DNA of 64,000 nt from Aplidium turbinatum (lineage: Eukaryota > Chordata > Ascidiacea > Aplousobranchia > Polyclinidae): the NCBI GenBank assembly GCA_918807975.1, contig OU964918.1, forward strand, positions 310,001 through 374,000, in the 5' to 3' direction. A model generated the notes under the pieces. That model saw only the letters and a program-made list of their open reading frames with translations. It was not told the origin of the DNA and ran no database searches. Each line of letters starts with the position of its first letter. Position 1 is the first letter of the stretch. The translations under genes were made by a program, and so were the position numbers. Of the stretch, positions 43,430 through 54,382 are shown piece after piece.

Positions 43430-44610
43430 TTAGAAAAATGAATCAGCGGAAAAACAAACGAAAACAGTGCCAAGCAGCACAGCCAAATCAATACGTTGAA
43501 CGCAGGATTGAGCTGGCTTCATCGTCGTCTGAATGTGGCACAGACACATCGGTAACATGTGAAGATAGTGATGCATTAACTTGTGATGAAGAGCTTGCTG
43601 ATTCTGAGAATATTTTCCGTAAAAGCAACCAAAGGAGAAATCGGAGTCTCTCATGTGTAGCTCAAGTGTGCGACAGAGCAAGTGTGTCTGACAGAACAGC
43701 AGCCTTTATTGCAAGCTCATTGTTACTGGACATTGGAATGATAAATAAAAATGATAACAGTTCTGTTATGATGATTATGTGCCTGATCTGATACAGACGT
43801 TGGCGATCATGGTCTTCCAAACTTCTCTGTCATTAGCCATTCGTATAAAATTGTTCGTTTTAACTGTTGTGTTTGTGGCCCATTGATTCAAGCTGTTTAA
43901 ATAAGTTAATCTTTGTCGAACTCTGCTTCTTTTTCCCTGTATCATCCCCAATAGAGCTAATTTTTCTAAATCTCCATGTTCTGTTATAGATCGACGTAAA
44001 ATTCGTCGAGAAAGAAAAATGGTCCGCAGAGAAGCACAAAGCTCCAGTAATGCAGATTATGATTTCCCATTTGCCATTTATGTTGATGGGCGCATTGATG
44101 AAACACTTACAAATGTAAAAAAAGGCAGCAAGTTTTCAAAATCATTGGTTAAAGAAGAATATGTATGTTGCTTGCAAGAGCCTGGATCAAATTTCATTGG
44201 CCATGTCACTCCGGAATCTGGCTCTTCAAAAAATATTTTGAGAGCTATTTATTATAAAATTCTTTAATTCCAACACATCCGATCTAGATTTAACATACTT
44301 GACAGCAATTGGTTGCAAAGGAACAAATGTAAATGCAGGCACAAAAAATGGACCTGTTGCACTGTTGGAAAGAGCGGTTGGCAGGCCTTTACAGTGGTTA
44401 ATTTGCGAACTTCATGGGAATGAATTGCCTTTGAGACATTTAATTCAAAAACTTGATGGGAAAACAAGTGGACCAGGTGGATTCACCGGAGAAATTGGCC
44501 ACGCATTGGGAAATTGCGAACAAGTTGCTGTTAACGTTAAATTTTGCGCAATTGTAATAGAAACTATAGAAGTGGATTGTGATGACCTAAGTACTGACCA
44601 AAAGTATCTA
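43430..44610 (+). pseudogene. Transposase relic, left arm of D
   Basis: N-terminus RVRKMNQRKNKRKQCQAAQ, a Ser/Glu-rich acidic region, and CDRASVSDRTAAFIASSLLL (43666-43730). It is then interrupted by a LINE 3' fragment. Afterwards come RRKIRRERKMVRREAQ, FAIYVDGRIDETLTN (first Asp region), TAIGCKGTNVNAGTKNG (the usual Asp of C-D-G-T is Lys here), and LQWLICELHGNELPLRHLIQ with C-x2-H. It ends at the arm junction. Not functional: interrupted, one key Asp changed, no C-terminus. Confidence 0.72.
43769..43978 (-). mobile_element. 5'-truncated LINE 3' end
   Basis: The minus strand reads ANDREVWKTMIANVCIRSGT and stop, the characteristic LINE ORF2 terminus, then an ATC-repeat tail. The target duplication TTCTGTTA is exact at 43761-43768 and 43979-43986. 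The D right arm shows the empty site. Confidence 0.82.
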
Positions 44611-45920
44611 TGCTTGTGTGTGCAGGGAATTTTGAAGAGCTCACTTGGCACCGGTAGTGGAGTTCCTTGACTGATTGATTTGCACATTACGTCATCTGTT
44701 ACATCTTGCAGCAAAGGTGGTGGTGTGAGATCAACGTTTTGCCAATCAATTAATTCATGAAATGACATGGTGTCAAAATTGATGATTGGAATTTCAAAAC
44801 CTCTCACACTGCTGTTTTGTTTCGCTTTCAGTTTTCCGGCACTCAAAACTCTTCTCAATCCAAGTTCCCGGATAATTTTACTGTCGTCAGCAACCATGGA
44901 TAACAAAACACTTTTTGGATGGGCATTATATCCATTTCTTTGCATCACTGGAAGAACGATTTGTTTGACTTCTATTGGCAGGCAGCGTGTTCTCATAATT
45001 GTTTCGTACATGTGCTTAGCACCATGTGTAGCAGGTGGATTGCATTTTATTTTGAACCGCATTGGTGTATATACTTTCATAATAAATTCCACCAGAAGAA
45101 CTAAAGTGCCAGATGGGTTGGATTTCGTCACATATAGACGCAAAATTCTGTTTGCTGTCGTCAGCCAGCGCGAATGAGATATTGTTCCAGGATTACGTTG
45201 AAATACAGGATCATTCACAATGGTTTTTGATACTGCTCGGTGGATTTCAAGTAGATACTTTTGGTCAGTACTTAGGTCATCACAAACCACTTCAATAGTT
45301 TCTGTTATAATTGTGCAAAATTTAACGTTAACAGCAACTTGTTCGCAATGCGTGGCCAATTTATCCCGTGAATCCACCTGGTCCACTTGCTTGAAAACTT
45401 GCTGCCTTTTTTTACATTTGTAAGTGTTTCATGAATGCGTCCTTCAAAATAAATGGCAAATGGGCAATCATAATCTGCATCACTGGAGCTTTGTGCTTCT
45501 CTGCGGACCTTTTTTCTTTCTCGACGAATTTTATGTCGATCTATAACAGAGCTGTTATCATTTTTACTTATCACCCCAATGTTCATCAACAATGAGCTTG
45601 CAATAAAGGCTGCTGTTCTGTCAGACACACTTGCTCTGTCGCACACTTGAGCTACACATGAGAGACTCCGATTTCTCCTTTGGTTGCTTTAACCGAAAAT
45701 ATTCTCAGAATCAGCAAGCTCTTCATCACAAGTTAATGCATCACTATCTTCACATGTTACCGATGTGTCTGTATCACATTCAGACGATGATGAAGCCAGC
45801 TCAATCCTGCGTTCAATGTATTGATTTGGCTGTGCTGCTTGGCACTGTTTTCGTTTGTTTTTCCACTGAATCATTTTTCTAACTCTGATCGTTTCACGGT
45901 GGTCAATACTCAATACCAAA
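44611..45920 (-). pseudogene. Transposase relic, right arm of D (with C-terminus)
   Basis: From 45919: the N-terminus and acidic region, CDRASVSDRTAAFIASSLLM, then FAIYFEGRIHETLTNVKKGS. A deletion joins this directly to the segment just before CEQVAVNVKFC. The C-terminal part is open for about 250 codons: DLSTDQKYLLEIHRAV, NPGTISHSRWLTTANRILRL, HPKSVLLSMVADDSKIIREL and ELFKIPC at the inner junction. HSRW and the following helices are the late landmark of this family, likely including the last catalytic acidic residue. This is the best-preserved C-terminus of the family in the window. Confidence 0.72.
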
Positions 45921-46436
45921 AATAATCATTTTTCTATTCGTGTGCTGGTCAATCAAGAAGTCCTGCTCTTTACAGCGCACTTTTTTAGAAGCAGAACATG
46001 TGCAAGATGTAAAATCCAAACATTTACAAGCAGAAATATCAAATAGCTTATTTCCTTGATTTTGAATATTTTGCAGTTTGTCTTGGTACAAAGGAGTGTC
46101 TGCTCTGAGTGGATAATTTTGCGAAATTTTCAGAAAAATGGAAATTTTCAGAAGCTGTGAGGAAGCTGAAGGAATAGTTCAAATGGCTCCAATTTTTTTT
46201 CTTAGGTTAATTAAATATATCTAAACAATATTGTATCTACCCAAACTAAAACTATTTTTGCAAAATATTTTTTTAATTTTTTGGAAAAATTGCGTTTTTG
46301 ACCTCATTCTTCGATTTTTGAGCCCCAGGAAGAGGCTGAAGACAATTTTTTACAAATCTCAAATTTTGTCATGAGCGTTTTCTCACTCATTGGCACCATT
46401 TCTCCACTACCCCGAGAGCCCTTTGAGGACCGTTGG

Positions 46437-47819
46437 CAGTCGTGGCCAAAAGTTTAAGACCACACTTGATTTATGACGTTTTTTGTATTACTTCATAATA
46501 CTGTATCAGATATTGTTTCAGTTGCATCATCTTTATTCTGGGTCGAAATCTGATGTAATCAGTCATTATTGAGCAAATATCAATTGAACATTAGCCAGTA
46601 GAGATTACTTTTCTGTATTATTTATCTGCCCAAAATGGGTAAAATGTGCTCTCTTTCTGAAGTTTAGCGATGTCAAACTGTTGTTCTCCACAGGAAAGGA
46701 TGCACAGAACGTCACTTTGGTGAGCAGCTTAGATTTAGTAAAACTGCTGTGCATCAAGTAATTGTGAAATTTAAAAAATCAGGAACTTATGCGGATGCAA
46801 AACGCAGTGGTTGTCCCTGAAAAAGAATTCCTAGAGATGACACCTTCATGAAAAGGGAAGTGGTGAAGTCTCCAACATGTTCAGCCAAACAAATCAGGGT
46901 CAATGTAAATGAAGCTGGTATTCCAATCAACAGGAGAACTGTTAGCCGCCGTTTAGTTGTAGAATTAGGTCTGAAGTCACGAAAACTAGCAAGAAAACCG
47001 AGGCTTACGCCAGAGATGAAGAAGAAGGGCCACCTGTTTGCGTTGCAGCACAAAGAGTGGACTTCTGCCCAATGGTCTAAAGTTTAATTTTCGGACGAAT
47101 CAAGTGTCCAACAGTTTGGTGCAAGAAAAAGAAATGTCCGTCGACCCTCAGGAACACAATTTGATGAAAAGTATACACGGCAAACGGTGAAACATCCACC
47201 AGGTGTGATGATATGGGGAGCCATTTCGACCAAAGGTACAGCGAAACTCCTTTTTCTAAAACCAGGAACCACGATGAACGGCCAAAATACTTGAACATAA
47301 TGAAGGAGAAGCTACAACTGCACAATAATGCACATTTCGATGCATGAGTGCACTATTTTTGTGCAAGATGGATCCCTATGCAATCGTTTAAAGATGGTAA
47401 CAGAGTTTTTTAGGGCTAAAAAAACTACTCTTCTGCAGTGGCCGGAGAACAGTCCCAATCTTAACCCTATCGAAAACTTTTGGACTTTTCTCAAGAATAA
47501 AGTAGCTGAAAAGCATCCCTCGAGTATTCCTTCCCTAAGTGAAGCAAACAAATTAGTCTGGATCCGTGAAATTCCTGAAGAACTTTTCAAAAATTTAATC
47601 GAAAGTATGTCCAGACAAATCAAGGCCGTCATCAAAGCGAAAGTAGGACACACCAAATATTAAAAATTTGAGATATTGATGCAAAATACAATATAAATGC
47701 TTATTACGTTTTCTTATATATAGTTTAGCAAGAAATAAGCAAAAAAACGACAAGAAATAGAATGGAGAACTGACTTTCTCGAAATTTGCGGTTTGGTCTT
47801 TAACTTTTGGCCACGACCG
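46437..47819 (+). mobile_element. Tc1-type transposon
   Basis: The ends are CAGTCGTGGCCAAAAGTT and AACTTTTGGCCACGACCG. TA follows the right end (47820-47821), but the left flank is GG, so the left target dinucleotide is altered, together with the end of element D. 1383 bp, a typical Tc1 length. Confidence 0.88.
46615..47663 (+). pseudogene. Tc1 transposase (DD34E), degraded
   Basis: N-terminal helix-turn-helix segments HRKGCTERHFGEQLRFSKTA and IPINRRTVSRRL. Then FSDESSVQQFG (first Asp), WGAISTKG, and IFVQDGSLCNRLK (second Asp). PENSPNLNPIENFW carries the Glu, exactly 34 residues after the second Asp, giving the DD34E signature of Tc1. The C-terminus runs to VGHTKY at 47663. Several in-frame stops and at least one frameshift, so inactive. 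Confidence 0.88.
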
Positions 47820-47879
47820 TATAAGATCTTGCATGTTTGAAATAGAGGTCATTTTTAAATCTTCTGCTGGACGAACATA

Positions 47880-48600
47880 AATCTTCAGAAGTAGCAGTTA
47901 TTCACGTCAATGGTTTGCTCTTTCCAAATCATTAGTATTCTAATACTCATCTGCGCAATTTGTCCTTGAATCCAGCATCTTAAATTTTGTAGAACACATC
48001 TGTCTGGAAGCTGAATAACGTGGCCAGTGCTTGCAAAGGCTATGTATGGGTTTGTTCTTGTACCCCATCGTTCAGATGTAAAACTGGCTACGTCTTTGGG
48101 GTTGTACAATGGGGCATAGTTGTTGTTTGATTCTCAGTCTTCCAGACATGCTCTAGCAAGGATGGTGGTGCGATTTCCCTAGTCTACGTGCTGGTAACTA
48201 AAATCACCAGCATAGAGGCAGGGGTGGAATACATTGGAATGGCCATTGGAGTACATGACCAAGGCGGTGGCTTGTAGATGTTGACAATTTTGTAGCCATT
48301 GACGTCAGCAGTTAACCATTCAATCTCTGTCGAAAGGAGATTGTTCGATCAGGCTCCAGTTCAGCTTCTAGTGGACAAATGTGGTTAGGCCATGTGTCCT
48401 GCTTTGGATTGATCCAGCTTACGAGTAGTTTGGCTCACTAGCTTGTCTGCACTGTAGCAGTGGGTACTGGAAGATAATGATGAGGGTCTTTTGTTGTTGT
48501 GCCTTTCTTTGTACGACGTTAACTTTATCAATTGGAAGACCTTCGACGATGAGCTGGAGGATATTGTGGCTTCTGGCATCTTTCTTCGTTCACTGGGGCC
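47880..48600 (-). pseudogene. LINE endonuclease-domain relic
   Basis: Minus-strand pieces: TSTSHRLGHVLQWPF, LCW/AGDFSYQH-like segment near 48190, YNPKDVASFTSERWGTRTNP, then IAFASTGHVIQLPDR. The last matches MAFASTGNDNQLPDRRVLQ of the LINE at 63.9 kb, so both come from one or related LINE families with an AP-type endonuclease (GDFN-x-H motif). Decayed. Confidence 0.55.
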
Positions 48601-49841
48601 GAGTGTTTATCCTTTTACCACCCCAGAGATACCATGATGTGTTTGTTGTTATTAGCATGTTTTACAGTTACCGAGACTCACCACGAAAAGGCTGGCACCA
48701 TGAGGTTAATGTAACTGTGTTACATTGTAGCATTATAATTTTATTGTTTCCAGTAATGTACGCGTATACAAAAAATATTGACGCCGTCAGCGTAAACGCA
48801 AACGTTCGAAAAACCATACTCCGTATGCGTCAACGTAACTTGTAAAAAAGTTGACGGCGTCAGCGTCAGCGCATACACTAGCGTAAACTTATTTTGTTTG
48901 CTGGTGCCAAACATTAGCCTACAACAACAATAACCGGCAAAGGCAAAGTAATGTACATATAACATACAGAGTACAACATCATGCAAGCAATCACGGTCGG
49001 AGACCAAATATTTGAGTTTGTTTAGATTAGGCCCACCACCATATTTAGGCCCACCTTTTGTATAATTATAGACGTATGCAGCAAAAAACAGAGACAAAAA
49101 AACAGACAAATTAGTTTTTCGCGAGCCGATTTGTTAGACTTGTGCAACAGAATAAAAATGTGATGTAATAATGTAATAAAAAAGTGACAACTCAGGCAGA
49201 TCTGCAGATGGCCATGCCTTAACTTTTTCCAGAAAAAAGGATTAGCTTCAACGAAATCATAAAATTACTTGCATGAAATATAGCCTAATTGAATTTGTAG
49301 ACCTATAATGTATGCAGCTGTTAATGAGATGCAAAGGACAGACTCAACAAAACGGCTGTTATCTTCCTTGTACTATTGTGACTGCATCACAGATTAAATT
49401 CATTCTACATTTGAACCCACATAAGGTGTAAGTACCCATGTCACGATATATTTAAAAAATAATTAAATACTTGTTATGCACAGTGCACATTGGATATTCT
49501 TTTCGATTTGCTTCACTTGGCAAATTAGCCAAACTATTAAGTTTGTAATCAGCAACGTCTACAAGCGCTGAATCAATACAAAATAAATCTAGGAAAAACA
49601 ATAATTTATTGTAAAAGTGTGAGAAGCTTAAAATGTAAACATGTCAAACTCTTTTGCAAGTTTTTTCGTTTTTTAATGTTTTATTTCTTTGTGATTTACT
49701 CCATTTTTTATTTTTTTTCTTGATTTTGTTCCAATCTATGATTTTCATAAATTTGTTGATCAGATCTCCTCAAATGAGGAAATTTCCTCGCAAGCGGATT
49801 TGCAGTTCAACTCGCACTCATCGCTGAACATTATTTGGTTT
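48601..49841. other. No gene seen; CpG-containing repeat patch at 48775-48890
   Basis: Mostly AT-rich intron. Near 48775-48890 are several copies of GACGCCGTCAGCG and GCGTAAAC. A similar patch is at 52186-52318. Function unknown. Confidence 0.35.
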
Positions 49842-49845
49842 TTAA

Positions 49846-50852
49846 CCGTATCTGTTACTGGCGTAGATCTTATGGTGTCGCCCTCTGCTAATTCAGCAAT
49901 TTCACATAGAAGCAGTGACGCTAGAAACCTGAGATTTCTTGACTTTTACTTTTTTTTCTTGCCCCAACATTTAATCCCGATTATGTTGGTATCGGATAAT
50001 TGTGAAGTTCACAATAAACCTTTTGTCACAGCCAGTTATGAAATGCAAGAAATTTGCTGATATTCAATAGCTTGATTGACAGTTTACTATTAGCGTGCGG
50101 TTTTATTTTGTGTTTGTCATTCATAATGATTTAGTTTATTTCTTTAGCTTGCGGAAAACGCTTTCAGCCATGCAAGTCAATGAAGAGGTTACGTTGATTT
50201 AACATCTACTAATGTCAAATTTACCTAAGATGAAATTTTTGACTAAAGAATTTCGCTATCGCCTATCCAAGTCGAAAATATAATTGCTACAGGGTTATGT
50301 ATAATTATTCGACATTATTTGACGTAGAATCGACGTAAATATGGACACCAACCCATTAGTTACTTTCACATATGGCATTTTATGACAGTTCAGACCTTCA
50401 CGCTGACGAGAGACCGCGCTTCGAATGAGTCATTCTTTGCTGGCAGACAATAATTAGGAAGGTAATTTGTTATTCGCGCAAATTGCTTTGTAGTGCAAAA
50501 AGTGCATGGAATACTGTTTGCACGGAAACGAAAAAACAAAATTGATGAAATTCTGTATTCAATGCAAGAGGACTTTCCAAATAAAATGTGAACTGAGAAA
50601 TTTGACCAAGAAATGGCGAAAATAGGTCGAAAACCGAGTCCTTATCACTTTTTCTTCCTAAAATACACAATCAGGAATATATTTTGCGAAATAAATTGAT
50701 TGAAGTGATAGATAAGGCTTTTGACCAACGGCATACTTTTTCCCGTTGTTATTTGATATAAGCCGACGGAGTAATTAGCAATAAGAGAGACGTAGACCTG
50801 ATGGTCTCGGCCAGTAACTCTTGCCGCCAAAAGGAAGCAGTGACAGATACGG
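49846..50852. mobile_element. TTAA MITE, copy 3
   Basis: Left TTAA at 49842-49845 and end CCGTATCTGTTACTG; right end CAGTGACAGATACGG followed by TAAA, a decayed TTAA. The outer ~250 bp on each side match copy 1. The centre (about 50110-50420) is different sequence, so the core was replaced. Confidence 0.75.
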
Positions 50853-50874
50853 TAAAGAAAATCGCAAAGCAATG

Positions 50875-50904
50875 TAGCCTAGTATGTTTCAACATACTAG
50901 GCTA
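50875..50904. repeat. Perfect 14-bp-stem hairpin
   Basis: TAGCCTAGTATGTT, loop TC, AACATACTAGGCTA. It lies 22 bp outside the end of TTAA MITE copy 3. No U-tract follows. Confidence 0.7.
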
Positions 50905-51406
50905 GTCTAATAAAGTTTAGAACGGCAGATCAAATAGTACGTCAATGCTTTTTTTGAAAATCTATATATATTATCAAACTCTATAAATCAGCATGTTGCA
51001 TTGGCGCAGAAATGGTTGGAAATTGTAAAAAAGTCACATAACAATCATTCAATGAAATCCTGTAGAAAATATGAGCAAGAAAATTGTAAATGTAAACAAA
51101 GAGGACATTTGAGCATTTTTGGGTGTCCTCGGAGGACAAATATTTTTCGTTAAAAAAGAGGACAAATCCTCTTAAATAAGGACATATGGTAGCCCTAGTT
51201 TAGATGCATAATCTGCACTGCTCATTGCCTGAGAATTTTCTGATTTGCCCCAAAATGCAAGACTTAACTCATAGAAATTAAAGTGCTCACAATTCCTTAC
51301 AAACGCCTTCAACACTGCTTGACTAAAAAAACTTCACACTACGAAGCCAAGTCATTGTATACATTTTACATGGAGCGACATTACCAACTTACCTACTTCA
51401 TTGCTT

Positions 51407-51819
51407 CATGGCCACCTGGAGATGAGGCCTGATTTGTCACATTTTGCAGATGTTGATTACAGCTACTGCTAGTGTTTGATTGACATTTTCTGAGATTTTT
51501 TTAGTTTTTGCTCTCTCATGATGATATAAAAGCTTTTTGTTGCCTTGGAGAAGCAGTAAAAAATGAGAAAAAGTAAGTTGAAAAACGTTCAATCAGACTG
51601 TTATTGAAAAATTAACAGTCTGACTAAAATCTTCGAAATCAAAATTCTTTGTTTTTCAACATGTAAGGATGTTAAAACCTGTTGTATCGTCTGGGGAAAA
51701 GAGTGAAGAAAGCGTAAAAATATAATGTTTAGAAAAATTTATACCTTTGCAAAAATTTAGCAAAACCTGGAAATTTCCTCAAAATGTGACAAATCAGGCC
51801 GTATCTTTAGGTAGCCATG
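51407..51819. mobile_element. MITE with CATGGCCACCT ends, copy 2
   Basis: The same family as 24389-24805, about the same length, with the same internal hairpin. The right end is slightly diverged (AGGTAGCCATG). The flanks ATTGCTT and CTTGCTT fit a 7-bp duplication with mismatch. Confidence 0.75.
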
Positions 51820-52511
51820 CTTGCTTACATTACATTCCTGTTCTGACCCGTAATTTCTCAGTAAGTTGTTTTAACTAATTCTTTCTTTTTTCTGCAAGAC
51901 TTCAGTCTCCAAGTGGAACTCTGACGTCAAAGACAGTAGTGCGATATACAAACAAACTCCAGCTGACTGAACAATAGATGACACTGTGACACAACACTAG
52001 AACAATGGGCAATGGCTGTAGTTGGAGATTAATTAGACTAATCCTGATACCAGCATGCAAGCGACTGGAGATCTTCGTCTCGTGCGAAACGAGAATGTTT
52101 GTTTGTTTAGATCTTCGTCACGTGCAAGACGTCAACATGTCGCAGTTTGATAAAAAAAATGCTAACAAGAGCTAAGACATTAAAAAGTATACGTTGACGC
52201 TATACGCTAAAAAACCGCGAAAACTTTGCGGCGTAGCCTCAAGCGACAATTATCCAAAAAAATGTGGCCGTAAGCGTTAGCGTAAACAAAAAGTCTACCC
52301 CGCAAATCTACGGCGTAAAACACAATTGCAATTGTGATACATAATGTTGCCTCCATGAAATGCTGCAGCTGCAAACATACCAGCCTTAATATACTTTATC
52401 ATGGAACTTATATAATCTTCTTCTTTTATGCGCATAAAGAGAAGCGGCATTTAACAACAAAAATATGCAGAAGTATGTCATATAATTTTATTGTCTTCTT
52501 ATCATTCAAAG
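51820..52511. other. Intron sequence with a CpG-containing patch
   Basis: No exon before TSP1-2. 52186-52318 holds GTTGACGCTATACGC and GCGTTAGCGTAAAC, related to 48775-48890. Confidence 0.35.
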
Positions 52512-52688
52512 GAAGCTGGAGTCAATGGGGATCGTATGAACGATGCTCGGTATCTTGCGGAATCGGTGTCCGTACCAGTCGAAGAACATGCGTTGGATCT
52601 GTTGGTCAAGAATGTCAAGGACGATCAGTGCTCTATGCAGTTTGCGAGCGTACTCCTTGTGGTTCCACGCCGGATCCTGTGGAAATAA
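52512..52688 (+). CDS. Mosaic gene: thrombospondin type-1 repeat 2
   Basis: Acceptor ATCATTCAAAG, donor GTAAGC, phase 1-1. It reads SWSQWGSYERCSVSCGIG, then RTSRRTCVG, QECQGRSV, YAVCERTPCGS. CSVSCG is close to the O-fucosylation motif (C-x2-S/T-C-G), and WSQWGSY carries C-mannosylation-type tryptophans. It ends with a short Pro-rich linker (STPDPVEI) leading to the lectin exon. Confidence 0.95.
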   Translation, partial: EAGVNGDRMNDARYLAESVSVPVEEHALDLLVKNVKDDQCSMQFASVLLVVPRRILWK

Positions 52689-52985
52689 GTAAGCACTGTG
52701 GAAAGGAAAGAAACATTCAATTCATTACTAAAGGTTGCAAGCAGAACCGATTTATGGATTTCTCAAATCATCAGTTCAAACAATATTTTGTTCTTTTGAA
52801 AATAGTTAACGACTACAATTACGTGACGTAATATTGTTCTGTGTTACCATCTGCACAGAAATGTCTCTACTCCATCCACAAGATGTGATATGTTATGATA
52901 GTTTATAGCTGCTATAAATCGGAAATAATTCTTTGAAATCTCTTGATTGATTAGAGTTATTTTAATTGTTATTATTGGTATCCAG

Positions 52986-53372
52986 CTCTTGGTAGGACAG
53001 TCTACACGATATTTCAAAGAGGTGCGAGGTACTTCGAAGCTCATGGCAGTTGTCAAGGACTTGGTAGAGGGGGAAGGTTAGCGATGATCAAGACACCAGA
53101 AGTACAAAGTCGCCTCGTTGAAGAAATCAACCGATTGCTACCCACCATCAGTTATTACGTAGGAATGACTGGTCAAACTACACAGAACTGGAATTACGCG
53201 GATGGTTCTCGCGTTGCGCTCAACAGACAAGGACAAACACAATTCCATCATTGGGCGTTTGGTGAACCAAACAATCACGGGGGCAACGAGCACTGCGGAG
53301 TGATCAACTACCCTAGTGGTCGGTGGAACGACCTCAATTGTTCGTGGAAAAGATATTACATTTGCCAACGAG
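52986..53372 (+). CDS. Mosaic gene: C-type lectin domain (EPN/WND)
   Basis: Acceptor TGGTATCCAG, donor GTAGGT, phase 1-1. The whole CTLD is in one 387-nt exon: YFEAHGSCQGLGRGGRLAMI, YYVGMTGQTTQNWNYADGS, HHWAFGEPNNHGGNEHCGVI, RWNDLNCSWKRYYICQR. Four core cysteines pair as in canonical short-form CTLDs. EPN plus E (NEHC) and WND form calcium site 2; EPN is the signature for mannose/GlcNAc-type ligands, so a calcium-dependent glycan-binding domain is predicted. Binding itself is inference. Confidence 0.96.
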
Positions 53373-53745
53373 GTAGGTTTTCAACAATTTCTATTAGTAA
53401 CCACACCATGCTTGGGTAAGCCGATTTTAAATAACTTATTGAATAAATGTGATCAATCACTTAGTCTTAGATATTGGGTCATGTTCGAAGCGTCACTTGA
53501 TTGTGATATCCATACGAGCTGATTCCATATTTTCATAATGATTGGTTTACTTTGTGAACAAAAGGTGTGACCATGAGAAAATTTGTGACAACCTTAATAC
53601 TAACCTATACCATTTAGTCACTAGCCAATTAACAATAAAGAAAGACAACAATTTTACTTAATGTCATCTATTAACACTTGATGATTAATCTTAAGTGATT
53701 AATCTTTGACGAAGTTACAAACACTGAACCTTGTCTAATATGTCT
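53373..53745. other. Intron sequence, nothing recognised
   Basis: Short intron part between the lectin exon and the SINE. No exon is seen. Confidence 0.4.
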
Positions 53746-54061
53746 CCGCCCCGATAGTTTAGTTGGTTAGCGCATGACTTCTGGAACGAAGAAGCTTCAA
53801 GATCAAGCGGCGCTGGTTCGACTATTGGGGTGTGCGCTTGAGCAACGCACGTTAAGGACTGCTCTCCATTCAGCGGAATCTAATAGATGGAATAATTTCC
53901 CGGCAACAAACTTCAACAATCGGAAACTTCACTCTGTCAATCTCGGTGACCGGGCCTGCGTCAGTGGTTTAAAGCCTCTACAAGTATGCAAAACTGTCAG
54001 GATTAAGCTCTGCAAGAAGCTTTCCCAGTCCGAGGGTAAAGATTCAATCAATCAATCAATG
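53746..54061 (+). repeat. tRNA-derived SINE (second family), copy 2
   Basis: The head GATAGTTTAGTTGGTTAGCG fits a pol III A box and GCTGGTTCGACTATTG a B box. The body matches 30828-31115. The tail is a TCAA repeat (CAATCAATCAATCAATG). It is better preserved than copy 1. Confidence 0.72.
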
Positions 54062-54265
54062 TTGGTTTGTCAAAAAACTGCTACCATAAAATACCATTCA
54101 TGTTTTGGATTGCAACTAAGAACAATTATCATCCAAAACGTAACAGTAACAACTACAAATCTGTGTTTAACTCGTATTTGGTGAAGTAAAAGGTTTAATT
54201 AATCACTTTAAATGAGAGTTAACCTGAAAAAATATACTTTTGTTGAAATAATGTTTTCTTTGCAG

Positions 54266-54382
54266 ATGTAACAAACCCTTGTGAAAATAATCCTTGTCGA
54301 AACAGAGGGAGTTGCCACCGTAGGGGGATCGGATACATATGTGAATGTTCAGACCATGTTTCAGGGGATAATTGTGAAATCA
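54266..54382 (+). CDS. Mosaic gene: EGF module 1
   Basis: Acceptor TTCTTTGCAG, donor GTAAGT, phase 1-1. It reads NPCENNPCRNRGSCHRRGIG, then YICECSDHVSGDNCEI. Six cysteines in EGF order. No D-x-D/N-x-Q/E start, so it is probably not calcium-binding. It is closely similar to EGF module 3. Confidence 0.94.

Larger units (their letters stand above)
42844..46430. mobile_element. hAT-like element D, inverted duplication
   Basis: The left end TAGGGTGGCTCG groups it with A-C. The left arm (42844-44610, plus) and the right arm (about 46420-44611, minus) are inverted copies that each begin with the same end and transposase N-terminus. The left arm keeps the CKGTNVNAG and CELHGNELPLRHL region but stops at DQKYL. 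The right arm lacks that region but keeps the C-terminal part. The outermost ~36 bp of the right arm are missing next to the Tc1 element, so no target duplication can be read. Confidence 0.78.

Noticed and set aside
46787-47325. Minus-strand frames across the Tc1 element
   Set aside because: Antisense shadows of the Tc1 transposase, whose DD34E motifs are on the plus strand.
53746-53830. True tRNA gene
   Set aside because: A and B box-like sequences are present, but a SINE body and TCAA tail follow, a second dispersed copy exists, and the head does not close into a clean cloverleaf by eye.
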